DNA of 64,000 bases from Halopseudomonas xinjiangensis (GCF_900104945.1 NZ_LT629736.1:3003001-3067000), one strand, 5' to 3'; shown: positions 39,894 to 47,160, counted from the stretch's first letter. Numbers and translations: made by a program. The notes: generated from the letters alone by a model not told the origin.

Positions 39894-40289
39894 CAACACG
39901 GCTGACGCTAACACCAACCGAGGCCCAACTGGGGCCTCGCTGCGGAAGCTAAATCTAATCTGATCTGCTTTAACCTCGGCCGTTCTTTTCAGAACCCCCT
40001 TGCGTTTCCGGGTGCTCTATTCCGGCCAGAGGCAGCTGTTAATCGGCTTGGCCATTATGGCTGGCTCATGTATAGGAAACTCGAAAAAGTAAGACGTCGC
40101 GCTCCACGTATATAGGTTTCCCTCTTTTCTATACATGTTGTGTTGGGTGCGCTCGCGCACTCTGCTGCGGCAGAGCGCATCGTCAGCTCTTACACCGCCG
40201 TATCCAGCCTTCGCCCGGCATCCGATCGAGCTGTTTCGCGCCGTTTGTTCTGCGAAGAGATCGTTGACGAAGTCGCGACCAGGACCGAG
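39894..40289. other. Gene-poor stretch between riboswitch and GFA pseudogene
   Basis: No convincing gene. CATGTATAGGAAAC near 40068 and CTTTTCTATACATG near 40124 form an imperfect inverted repeat about 70 bp across. The frames crossing this stretch have no recognisable domains. Confidence 0.4.
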
Positions 40290-40660
40290 CTGTCGCCTGA
40301 CCGGGTCGGCCTGCCATTGCCTGGATTGTCGCAAGCACCATGGCGCTCTATTCACGCTTCAGCGATCTATCCCGCTCAAGCGGTAACAGTCGAAGGCGAG
40401 ACGGGACGCTACTTCTGTTCGCAGTGCGGGTCGCCTGTATTCTCACGCACCGGCGATGAGGTAGAGGTCAACCCTGGCACCTTGGATGAGACGGATCGAT
40501 TCGTGCCGAGTTATGAGTTATGAGTTATGAGTTATGAGTTATGAGTTATGAGTTATGAGTTATGAGTTATGAGTTGTGGACCGTGCGTCGAGAGAGGTGG
40601 CTGCCAGCGTTTTCGGTTCAACTGCAGTATGAGCGGGATCGTGGCCGGAAACCGGGTATG
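40290..40660 (+). pseudogene. Decayed GFA-family paralogue with expanded heptamer repeat
   Basis: The sequence parallels 39060-39395 in the intact GFA gene (zinc motif YFCSQCGSPVFSRTGDEVEV, then DETDRF and PSYEL, then ELWTVRRERWLPAF). It has lost the 5' end including the first zinc ligands. It has a two-base loss near 40316, a deletion of about 12 bp near 40400, and a 56-bp heptamer insertion at 40508 that shifts frame and creates stops. Confidence 0.85.
40508..40577 (+). repeat. Tandem heptamer (GAGTTAT)9 plus one degenerate unit
   Basis: Nine perfect GAGTTAT units at 40508-40570 are followed by GAGTTGT. The paralogue at 39298-39311 has one GAGTTAT and one GAGTTGT. The expansion adds eight units (56 bp), which is not a multiple of three. 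Confidence 0.97.
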
Positions 40661-40697
40661 AGCGCTAAAATAAATCTGTCCCCTTTTCTGCAATGGT

Positions 40698-40781
40698 ACC
40701 TAACGCCGCCAGCACGCGCGGCTTTGGAATGGCGGCGAAGCCGCAATGTAAAAACCGTCGCAGTGACTGGCATGGTTAGCT
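40698..40781 (-). repeat. Integron attC site 4 (downstream of cassette 4)
   Basis: On the minus strand the site starts with AGCTAAC and ends with GTTAGGT, with an internal GCGGCTTCGCCGCC hairpin. It is 84 bp long. The stop codon of the cassette gene lies within the first core, typical of cassettes. Confidence 0.75.
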
Positions 40782-41174
40782 GGGCGAGGGACCAAAGAAT
40801 GACCGGGCCTTAGTCGCTAGGCTTGGCAACTGGCCAAACTCAGACTTGATTCGACTTGTAACTCGCCATTCCTCGACGATGCCCAGGTGACTCATTTCAA
40901 TATCAAAGGTGACCGCCCCTAGAGCACAACAGCTTGCATAGATATTGAATTCACCCTCGAGAGACTCCCAGCCCTCGGTTCCACTCCATGGCTTACTTTG
41001 CAATGCCATCCATTCAAATAGGTCTGCGAGCCCGTGAGCATCTGTGTAGGCCCATACATCCCGTCTCGCGTTAACCGGCCCCGATGATAGAGCTACTGTG
41101 AAATAATCGCCTCTGATGCCGGAAAACAACAGCGTAGCTTCTGTATCTGAAGACTCGATTTGAAACTCTGACAT
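40776..41174 (-). CDS. Cassette 4 protein, DUF6228-like
   Basis: A 132-residue soluble protein starting MSEFQIESSDTEATLLFSG. The segment GLADLFEWMALQSKPWSGTE and GWESLEGEFNIYASC resemble DUF6228 proteins, which are uncharacterised and may include immunity-type proteins; this assignment is from memory. The start lies 10 bp after the preceding attC and the stop falls inside the next attC, so it is a complete single-gene cassette. The in-frame start at 41261 lies inside attC and was rejected. Confidence 0.8.
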   Translation of the reverse strand: MSEFQIESSDTEATLLFSGIRGDYFTVALSSGPVNARRDVWAYTDAHGLADLFEWMALQSKPWSGTEGWESLEGEFNIYASCCALGAVTFDIEMSHLGIVEEWRVTSRIKSEFGQLPSLATKARSFFGPSPS

Positions 41175-41183
41175 TGCTTCTCC

Positions 41184-41270
41184 AGCTAACGATTGCATAA
41201 ACGGCGGCCTGACAAGGCCGTCCGGTGGAGGCCCTTCAGGGCCGGAACAAATTTGATGCACTTGTTAGGT
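41184..41270 (-). repeat. Integron attC site 3 (between cassettes 3 and 4)
   Basis: On the minus strand it starts ACCTAACAAGTGCATC and ends GCAATCGTTAGCT; 87 bp. Complementary internal arms are visible (GGCCCTGAAGGGCC, GGCGGCCT...AGGCCG). Confidence 0.82.
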
Positions 41271-41275
41271 CACTC

Positions 41276-41848
41276 CTACACATACTTCAACGTGTCTGTG
41301 AACAGATCGCGATGCTCTAGTACGGTAAATTTGAAGCGCTTTGACTTCATGGACTTCCATGCCGTCGCTACGGCCGACCAATTGACCTCTCTCCGATTTA
41401 GAGACGCATCGAAAGCCTCAATAAGGTCTGATTCTGATTTTGTGAGTTTTGCGGTCTTTTGTTCAAACGCATCCTGATCCCCAACGAGGCGCCGGAGCCT
41501 CACATTCAGATGAACATCAAGGGCGGCGGCATCTTTATACTTGGCAGGAAACGACAGAATCTTCTTTGCTCTCATTGGGTCTTTGGCAGATAGGCATAGC
41601 AACGCATATTGATTCTGCCGATAGGTAAACGCCTGGTCTGGGTGTTTAGAGAAGCGATGAAACTCTACGTCCAAAAGCTTCTCGACCTCGGACACATACG
41701 CATCATTTGCATTGGCGAGGTAGTAGGCCACCATCAGCTGGTGCCCATCTGCCATGTTTCGTTCCGCAACATCCGGGTTTGATTCGGCATGCTTTCGCGC
41801 CTCCTCGAATGCTCGCTGGGCATTTTGGTAGAGATGCTCGAAGTTCAT
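41276..41848 (-). CDS. Cassette 3 protein, unknown helical protein
   Basis: A 190-residue protein, charged and probably all helical (NAQRAFEEARKHAESNPDVAE, SEVEKLLDVEFHRFSKHP). No signal peptide, membrane segment or motif is recognised. Helical repeats suggest a TPR-like fold, which is a guess. It starts 7 bp after the preceding attC and stops 6 bp before the next one. Base composition is lower in GC than the flanking chromosome. Confidence 0.82.
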   Translation of the reverse strand: MNFEHLYQNAQRAFEEARKHAESNPDVAERNMADGHQLMVAYYLANANDAYVSEVEKLLDVEFHRFSKHPDQAFTYRQNQYALLCLSAKDPMRAKKILSFPAKYKDAAALDVHLNVRLRRLVGDQDAFEQKTAKLTKSESDLIEAFDASLNRREVNWSAVATAWKSMKSKRFKFTVLEHRDLFTDTLKYV

Positions 41849-41854
41849 AGAGTG

Positions 41855-41930
41855 GCCTAACGTCTGGTTGAGGGGCGGGCTTTAGCCTGTCCCCGTGAGC
41901 GAAGCGAACGGCTCGAACCACTTGTTAGGA
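41855..41930 (-). repeat. Integron attC site 2 (between cassettes 2 and 3)
   Basis: On the minus strand it starts TCCTAACAAGTGGTTCG and ends CCAGACGTTAGGC; 76 bp. The internal segment GAGCCGTTCGCTTCGCTCACG provides the hairpin centre. Confidence 0.85.
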
Positions 41931-42069
41931 GGTGTACCCTTACGATGCAATCTCCTTGGCGTGGATGGATCTCGACATTTGCGCCTGAGTCCTTTCGTCT
42001 CCGATTACTTGATATGACAGAGAGGTAGCCCTGCTTTTGAAAGCGCTCTAGGCGGCGATCAGTTAGCAT
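41857..42069 (-). CDS. Possible second small gene in cassette 2
   Basis: A 70-residue frame starting MLTDRRLERFQKQGYLSV. It runs through the attC site and stops at 41857, in the far core. Its first 45 residues are a plausible soluble domain; the C-terminal part is attC-encoded. It may be real or a chance frame. No family is recognised. Confidence 0.4.
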   Translation of the reverse strand: MLTDRRLERFQKQGYLSVISSNRRRKDSGANVEIHPRQGDCIVRVHLLTSGSSRSLRSRGQAKARPSTRR

Positions 42070-42106
42070 TTCGATCAAAACGCTCGGAAATTCACGTTCA
42101 AAGCAC

Positions 42107-42475
42107 TCAAAACGCTGACAAAAACATAATCGTTATGAAACAAGCGTTCGCGGCGATAAAGGAAATCGGTATCAATTTTTCCGAAATGAGGGCATGAACT
42201 GGACCGTACCACAACGCGAAGGATCTAAACTGGCATATCTTGAGCTCTTCATAACCTGCGGTAATAAAAAAGTGGTCGACCTTTATCCCAAATCTTGGCG
42301 CACGCAACGAAAAAGACATAGGCGCATAGAAACGTTTCCAAAATGTTTTATGAAATATCGTTAAGTACATATGCGTGGCCACGCTAATAATAATATAGGC
42401 AGCCGACAAAGCGATCCAAGCGACGAGTGAGGCAACAAAGCATCCGGCAAGGACGTAACGGCATAGCTCACTCAT
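42107..42475 (-). CDS. Cassette 2 membrane protein, unknown
   Basis: A 122-residue protein starting MSELCRYVLAGCFVASL. A long hydrophobic helix covers residues 7-35 and another hydrophobic segment is at the C terminus (ISFIAANACFITIMFLSAF). The middle is basic and aromatic-rich. No family is recognised. It begins 10 bp after attC site 1. Low GC compared with the chromosome supports acquisition. Confidence 0.78.
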   Translation of the reverse strand: MSELCRYVLAGCFVASLVAWIALSAAYIIISVATHMYLTIFHKTFWKRFYAPMSFSLRAPRFGIKVDHFFITAGYEELKICQFRSFALWYGPVHALISEKLIPISFIAANACFITIMFLSAF

Positions 42476-42484
42476 TTCGTTTCC

Positions 42485-42562
42485 GCCTAACGCAGAGCTT
42501 TGCGGCAATTTTGTAGCCGCGAAGCGGTGGAGAAATTGTCCGGCAACAGCGACTTGTTAGGC
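42485..42562 (-). repeat. Integron attC site 1 (between cassettes 1 and 2)
   Basis: A canonical site: GCCTAAC at one end and GTTAGGC at the other, perfectly complementary, 78 bp. Internal CAATTT/AAATTG arms flank a GCTTCGCGGC centre. The cassette 1 stop codon overlaps the first core. Confidence 0.92.
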
Positions 42563-42859
42563 ATTGCGGAGCCTCCATCGCTCGGGGAATCGCCTAATCT
42601 CGGCGATGTCTCTATTTGTCAGACCAAAATGAGTTTGGAGATAGACCTCATCAACCTCGACCGTTTCTGAAGGAGTGCCGTGTGCAAAGCCGGCGGGGCG
42701 GTCGCGGGTCTCAATGAAGATACTGGCTTCTGCCTCATAAAACACCAAGGCGCTCCACATCGGTTTGTTTCCGCTCGGCCCCTTAATCACGTCAATCACT
42801 GCGTCAAGATCGACCTGACCCATTTCACCAGACATCTTTATGTACGCACAAAGCATCAT
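42557..42859 (-). CDS. Cassette 1 protein, unknown
   Basis: A 100-residue soluble protein starting MMLCAYIKMSGEMG. It contains DAVIDVIKGPSGNKPMWSAL, FIETRDRPAGFAHGTPSET and a C-terminal helix HFGLTNRDIAEIRRFPERW. It has no recognised family. The stop lies inside attC site 1 and the start is 11 bp after a GTTAGGC core, so it is a complete cassette. A second ATG is one codon downstream. Confidence 0.8.
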   Translation of the reverse strand: MMLCAYIKMSGEMGQVDLDAVIDVIKGPSGNKPMWSALVFYEAEASIFIETRDRPAGFAHGTPSETVEVDEVYLQTHFGLTNRDIAEIRRFPERWRLRNA

Positions 42860-42869
42860 TTTTAGTGTC

Positions 42870-42876
42870 GCCTAAC
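42870..42876 (-). other. Core recombination site at the promoter-side end of the cassette array
   Basis: An isolated GTTAGGC core on the minus strand, directly before cassette 1. A possible partner, ACCTAAT, lies only 11 bp away, so no full attC is present. It may be a truncated attC or the old attI junction. Confidence 0.55.
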
Positions 42877-43098
42877 AGTGATTAGGTGGAACGCCGCGAT
42901 ATTACGCGTCATATCATTCAGCGCCCTAAATAGTTTTTCTGCCATATTTTCAGTCGGTTGCGCTTCAAATTTGCAACGGCACTCCGCTGGTTATACCGCG
43001 TTCCGCATAACCCCAATACAGCGGAACAGCCCGAAGCGCTCCAAACGCATCCTGACCGAGCGGCAAAAGCCAATGCGCCACCGCCCGGTCATCACGCA
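42877..43098. other. Gap between cassette array and lipoprotein gene
   Basis: No integrase gene is present. A minus-strand frame of about 40 codons (42858-42980) ends just past the GTTAGGC core and contains MAEKLFRALNDMTRNIAAFH. It could be the tail of a lost cassette gene. Confidence 0.4.
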
Positions 43099-43650
43099 TC
43101 ACTCCACCAACGAAACCTGCTTCGGCTCAATCTTCAACTGAGCCAACCGATTCAGAAAATTCTTAATGTTCTTCTTCGCCGAACCTTCGTTGGCCATGCG
43201 CAGGCGCGCGACGCCGGAGAAGGCATCGCCGACGGTGGCGGTGTGAGGCACGGCAACCAGTTCTTCGAGCAGGGTTTGGTTGGTCTGGGTGTCGATCAGG
43301 CTGTAGCGGATGCGGGTGGTGACGGTCATGTCGAAGCCGAACAGGGGCTGGTCGACGCCGACGAGGGTGGCCCGCAGCTTGTAGCGGCCGTTGTCGGAAT
43401 ACAGGTTCTGGGCGGAGAGGCTGTCTCGCAGCGCGCCGAAGAAGGCGTTATTGCTGATTTCCGAGGTCCAGGCCGGGTTCGTTTCGCGGCCGCCGGAGAC
43501 GGGCTCGACGTCTACGTTTCTGCTCAACTCCTGAGCGTAAGTCGCGGACTGGTAGGAGCGGTAGGTGATGTTTTCCTGCTTGGCGCCGGCGGCGCAACCG
43601 AACAGGTAGGTGCTTGCAGCGAAAATGGCCAAGAGCTTGATGAGTTTCAT
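43099..43650 (-). CDS. Putative lipoprotein of unknown function
   Basis: A 183-residue protein. The N terminus MKLIKLLAIFAASTYLFGC has a lipobox ending at Cys19. The mature part is mixed alpha/beta with repeated strands (YKLRATLVGVDQPLFGFDMT, TRIRYSLIDTQTNQTLLEEL). It is expected at a periplasmic membrane face. No family can be assigned with confidence. Confidence 0.78.
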   Translation of the reverse strand: MKLIKLLAIFAASTYLFGCAAGAKQENITYRSYQSATYAQELSRNVDVEPVSGGRETNPAWTSEISNNAFFGALRDSLSAQNLYSDNGRYKLRATLVGVDQPLFGFDMTVTTRIRYSLIDTQTNQTLLEELVAVPHTATVGDAFSGVARLRMANEGSAKKNIKNFLNRLAQLKIEPKQVSLVE

Positions 43651-43872
43651 GTGATGACTTCCGTGTTTTGGCAGTTTTTTATTGTGGTGTTACTGCGAAG
43701 CGTCAGGCGCGGGCCAGCCCGGGCGGGCAGGCGGCGATCGATCAGGAGAGCATCGTATCGGGCATCCTTGCCGAGGTGGGGTGCGATAGAGCGGTTCGCA
43801 GTGGGAGATAGTGCTATGAAATTTGTGGTTTTGCCAAGGGGGATTGCGATGGGTGGGGTCGAGGATTGAACT

Positions 43873-43915
43873 GGCGATGCGGGGCAACGCATCGCGCCGG
43901 GGACGACGCTCCCAC
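43873..43915. repeat. REP-like palindromic repeat, copy 1
   Basis: GCGATGCG and CGCATCGC form a perfect 8-bp stem at 43875-43895, followed by GCGCCGGGGACGACGCTCCC. A close copy is at 45854-45895. Confidence 0.75.
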
Positions 43916-43976
43916 GGAGGGGGGTGGGCTAGCGGCATGCGCGTGATTTCTTACACGCCATCGTTACCCGAACAAA

Positions 43977-44015
43977 CAAAAGCCCCGGTCTCGCGACCAA
44001 GGCTTTGTTTTTTTT
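43977..44015. terminator. Terminator at the 3' end of the ice-binding-domain gene
   Basis: AAAGCC and GGCTTT flank an inner GGTC/GACC stem. Eight T follow on the plus strand and TTTTGTTTGTT follows on the minus strand. It lies 40 bp past the minus-strand stop at 44055. Confidence 0.7.
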
Positions 44016-44054
44016 GCGGGAGCTCCTGAGAGTCCCCGCTCACACTGCTACCGG

Positions 44055-45596
44055 TTACGGCTGAGTAGCGTTTACTGCATCCAGCGTGACCAGAGTCTGG
44101 GCCAGTGCGCGACCGTTCAGGGTCGCACCGGTTTCCATGACGATCTGTGTCTTGCTCAGCAAGATGCCCTGCAGCGTGGCGCCCGTACGCAGCGTCACCT
44201 GACCGGCTACCTGCCAGAAGACGTTTTCTGCCTTGGCACCGCCAGTCAGTTGCACGGCTACGTTAGAACCCAGCAACAGGTCCTGCTCGATCTGCAGAAT
44301 CCAGACGTCATTCGGGCCGCCGTCAAAGGTGACGTCCGAAGTTGCCTGCACACTAGTGCCCCACTTGTACAAGCCGGGAGCCAGAGTCATGCCGGTGATA
44401 TCACCTGCACCCAGTTCAGTAGCTGCAGGGTCAGTGCGGCCCGCTGCGTTGGTGAAGGCCAGCTCCATGTCGCTGATGGCCGTGGTCAGGTAGCTTGGCG
44501 TCGGGGCGGCCATGTTGGCGGCAAAGATCTTGCCGGTCACCAAGTCGGAAGTGGAGAACGTGTTAGTGGCGTCACGCTCCTGGCTAAAGCCGGTGATGGC
44601 TGCTTCGTCGATCGGGCTGACGCCGATGTCACCGATGATGGCTGTGGTGCCGGTGGTGGTGACACCGGTTTTCGACAGAATCACGAAGTTGCCAGCGGTG
44701 CCCAGTACAACCGGTTCCGGCCCGGCAGCCGGTACCAGACTGTTCTCGGTGGTGAACTCGGCAATTTGCCCAGCTGCCAGCGCATTGGCCGGGTTGGCCA
44801 GGTCTGTGATGGCCGTGCTCAGCATCGCGGTGTAAAGCGTACCGGGCAGCAGGTCGGCGGTCGGATCGAAGATCGCCGTGCTACCCAGGTAGCTGACCGC
44901 GCCAGGCACCGGGTTACCACCAGTCGTCAGCGTAAAGTTGCTGGCGGTGATGGTGGTGGGGTCGAGGCTTTCGGAGAAGGTCGCGGTGATGTTCCGGTTG
45001 ATGGCTACCTGCGTATCGCCATCGAGCGGATCGAAGGTGACCGTGGGTGCGGTGGTATCGATCGTGTCGCCGGTGGTGAACTGCCAGCTGAGGTTGTTCT
45101 CCAGCGTGACGCCCGAAGCGCCCTGTACGTCGGTGGTCAGCGTGCCGGTATACAGCGTGTTATCCGTCAGACCGCTGTCAGGCGTGAAGATCGCCGTGCG
45201 GGTAGCCGGGTCGTAGGTGACCACGCCGACCACCGCAGGGCCTGTCTCGCCTTGCAGCAGGAAGGACGTGCCGTTGATGGTCTCGCCTTCCATATCCTGG
45301 TTGAAGGTAACGGCGAGCTTCTTGTTGGTGTTGACCGTGATGCTGTCGATGATCGGCCGCACCGCCTGGATCAGATCGGAATCGCCGATCGGGTCGGATG
45401 GGGTGGCTGTCGGGTCGTCGGTGCCTGGTGTACCTGGGGTGCCAGTCTCGGGCGTACCGGTCACGGGCGTTCCGCCGCCTGTGTTGGGATTGTCACTGTT
45501 GCTGCTACTGCCGCCTAAGCAACCGGCTAGCGATAAGCCGGACAGGACAATAGCGCTGACGGCCAGCAATCTGGCGGCAGGAAGGAATTTTTTCAT
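44055..45596 (-). CDS. DUF3494 ice-binding-domain lipoprotein with Ig-like (SbsA-type) domains
   Basis: A 513-residue exported protein. Residues 1-26 are a lipoprotein signal ending LAGC. A Gly/Thr/Pro linker follows to about 72. Two Ig-like Big_5/SbsA-type domains follow (about 80-175, DSITVNTNKKLAVTFNQDM; about 180-285, FDPLDGDTQVAINRNITATF). Residues about 295-510 are a DUF3494 ice-binding-like beta solenoid (LGTAGNFVILSKTGVTTTG, IIGDIGVSP, LAPGLYKWGTSVQATSDV, VFWQVAGQVTLRTGATLQGI). In the family this domain binds ice or mediates adhesion. Surface attachment is inferred. Confidence 0.9.
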   Translation of the reverse strand: MKKFLPAARLLAVSAIVLSGLSLAGCLGGSSSNSDNPNTGGGTPVTGTPETGTPGTPGTDDPTATPSDPIGDSDLIQAVRPIIDSITVNTNKKLAVTFNQDMEGETINGTSFLLQGETGPAVVGVVTYDPATRTAIFTPDSGLTDNTLYTGTLTTDVQGASGVTLENNLSWQFTTGDTIDTTAPTVTFDPLDGDTQVAINRNITATFSESLDPTTITASNFTLTTGGNPVPGAVSYLGSTAIFDPTADLLPGTLYTAMLSTAITDLANPANALAAGQIAEFTTENSLVPAAGPEPVVLGTAGNFVILSKTGVTTTGTTAIIGDIGVSPIDEAAITGFSQERDATNTFSTSDLVTGKIFAANMAAPTPSYLTTAISDMELAFTNAAGRTDPAATELGAGDITGMTLAPGLYKWGTSVQATSDVTFDGGPNDVWILQIEQDLLLGSNVAVQLTGGAKAENVFWQVAGQVTLRTGATLQGILLSKTQIVMETGATLNGRALAQTLVTLDAVNATQP

Positions 45597-45959
45597 GTGA
45601 GTTACCTATGTTGGAAAGCCGACCACGTCATGCAAGGTGCGGTGGCATCCGGTACCTGAGAGAAACTCGAATCTAAAACGGACGCTCACGATCCCTGTTT
45701 TGTTGTCAGTAAAGTTCAGGGCTTATGAGATGGCGTCGGGGATGGGAGTCTGGCGCAATGTGTTCACTAGCCAGACTGTTATACGCCCTATCCTGAAGAA
45801 TAGGTGGTTTATATTCGAGGGGGTCGGTGGAGGGGTGATTCGCTCGCAAACCCGGCGATGCAAAGCATCGCATCGCGCCGGGGGCAACGCTCCCATGAAA
45901 CCCAGGCCTGCGTGCCTCGCGCACTGGCGAGACTCCGCGAAACTGTGGAAGCGGTATGG
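45597..45959. other. Gap containing a REP-like palindrome
   Basis: No gene is supported. It is the upstream region of the ice-binding-domain gene and the right edge of the accessory island. A REP-like repeat lies at 45854-45895. Confidence 0.6.
45854..45895. repeat. REP-like palindromic repeat, copy 2
   Basis: GCGATGC-AAA-GCATCGC is a perfect 7-bp palindrome, followed by GCGCCGGGGGCAACGCTCCC. It is similar to the copy at 43873. Confidence 0.75.
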
Positions 45960-47078
45960 TTAGTGGCGTAGGCCGTACATAGCCTGTTCACTGATAGCGT
46001 GGTAGGCGGAGACTTTTTCGCGGAAGGCTTCCATCGAGTCCCATACCTGACGGGTCAACTGGTCGGTGTTGGCGGTGTCTTCGAGCACATCGGCAGACAG
46101 CTCGCGCAGGCGGTCGAGTACCGCTTCGGGTAGCTGGCGCAGCTGCACGCGGTGTTCGGTGACCAGGGTCTGCAGGGCTTCGGCGTTGCGGCGGGTGTAT
46201 TCGTCGAGCATGGCCTGGTTGGTCGAGCGGGCGGTCTGGCGGACGATGGCCTGCAGGTCGGCCGGCAGCGCTTCGAGTGCGGCCTGGTTGATGCTCAGCT
46301 CGAGCACGGCACAGGGCTCCTGCCAACCGGGGTAGTAGTAATACTTGGCCGCCTGATACAGACCAAAGGCGAGGTCGTTATACGGACTGACCCAGTCGGT
46401 GGCGTCGATCACGCCGGTTTCCAGCGCGGTGAAGATCTCACTGCCCGGCAGGTTGACCGTGGTGGCGCCAGCGCGCGCGAGTACTTCGCCGCCGAAGCCG
46501 GGCATACGGATCTTCAGCCCCTTGAGGTCATCGACGGCGTGGATTTCCTTGTTGAACCAACCGGCCATCTGCACGCCGGTGTTGCCGCAGGGCAGCGGTA
46601 CTACACCCATATCGGCGTAAGCCTGCTGCCACAGCTCCAGCCCGCCGCCCTCGTAGAGCCAGGCGTTCATTTCCTGGGCGTTCATGCCGAAGGGTACGGC
46701 GGTGAAGAACGGCGCGGCCGGGCTCTTGCCCTTCCAGTAATAGGCGGCGCTATGGCCGAGCTCGGCGGTGCCGTTGGAGACGGCGTCGAATACTTCCAGC
46801 GCGGGGACCAGCTCCCCAGCCGCGAAGACCTGCACGCTCAAGCGACCGCCGGATAGCTCGTTGACGGTATCGGCAAAGCGCTGCGCGGTGGTGCCCAGAC
46901 CGGGGAAGTTCTTCGGCCAGGAGGTGACCATCTTCCATTTATAGGTTTGCTGCTGGTTGGATTCGCACTCGGCTGCGGCCTGGTTCAGACCTTGATTCTG
47001 GTTGTCGCCCTTGCAGCCAGCGAGTGCAGCAGCCCCCAGGCCAAGCCCGGCAGCGGTGAGGATTTGACGTCGTTTCAT
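45960..47078 (-). CDS. TRAP transporter periplasmic receptor (FcbT1-like)
   Basis: A 372-residue solute receptor of the mannitol/chloroaromatic TRAP subtype. The N terminus MKRRQILTAAGLGLGAAALAGC has a twin-arginine-like pair and a lipobox at Cys22, so it may be a membrane-anchored lipoprotein. Conserved segments are YKWKMVTSWPKNFPGLGTTA, LKGLKIRMPGFGGEVL and GVIDATDWVSPYNDL. Matching permeases lie at 32365-34301, separated by the accessory island. Confidence 0.92.
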   Translation of the reverse strand: MKRRQILTAAGLGLGAAALAGCKGDNQNQGLNQAAAECESNQQQTYKWKMVTSWPKNFPGLGTTAQRFADTVNELSGGRLSVQVFAAGELVPALEVFDAVSNGTAELGHSAAYYWKGKSPAAPFFTAVPFGMNAQEMNAWLYEGGGLELWQQAYADMGVVPLPCGNTGVQMAGWFNKEIHAVDDLKGLKIRMPGFGGEVLARAGATTVNLPGSEIFTALETGVIDATDWVSPYNDLAFGLYQAAKYYYYPGWQEPCAVLELSINQAALEALPADLQAIVRQTARSTNQAMLDEYTRRNAEALQTLVTEHRVQLRQLPEAVLDRLRELSADVLEDTANTDQLTRQVWDSMEAFREKVSAYHAISEQAMYGLRH

Positions 47079-47160
47079 TCGGGCAGCTCCAGATTCAAGC
47101 GATGGGCTGCAGCGTCCATGCAGCGCCGGGGTTGTTCATTGCGATCATCGGCGTAGCGGT

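Larger units (their letters stand above)
43651..44054. other. Gap with REP-like palindrome and terminator
   Basis: No gene is supported. The stretch contains a REP-like palindrome at 43873-43915 and a terminator at 43977-44015. Confidence 0.6.

Noticed and set aside
40017-40355. A minus-strand frame of 112 codons near the GFA pseudogene
   Set aside because: It runs antisense through pseudogene sequence and has no domain.
40508-40577. The tandem repeat as a CRISPR or iteron array
   Set aside because: The units are 7 bp with no spacers and lie inside a decayed coding sequence with a two-unit counterpart in the paralogue.
42878-43141. A plus-strand frame of 87 codons right of the cassette array
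   Set aside because: It overlaps the lipoprotein gene end and has no family features.
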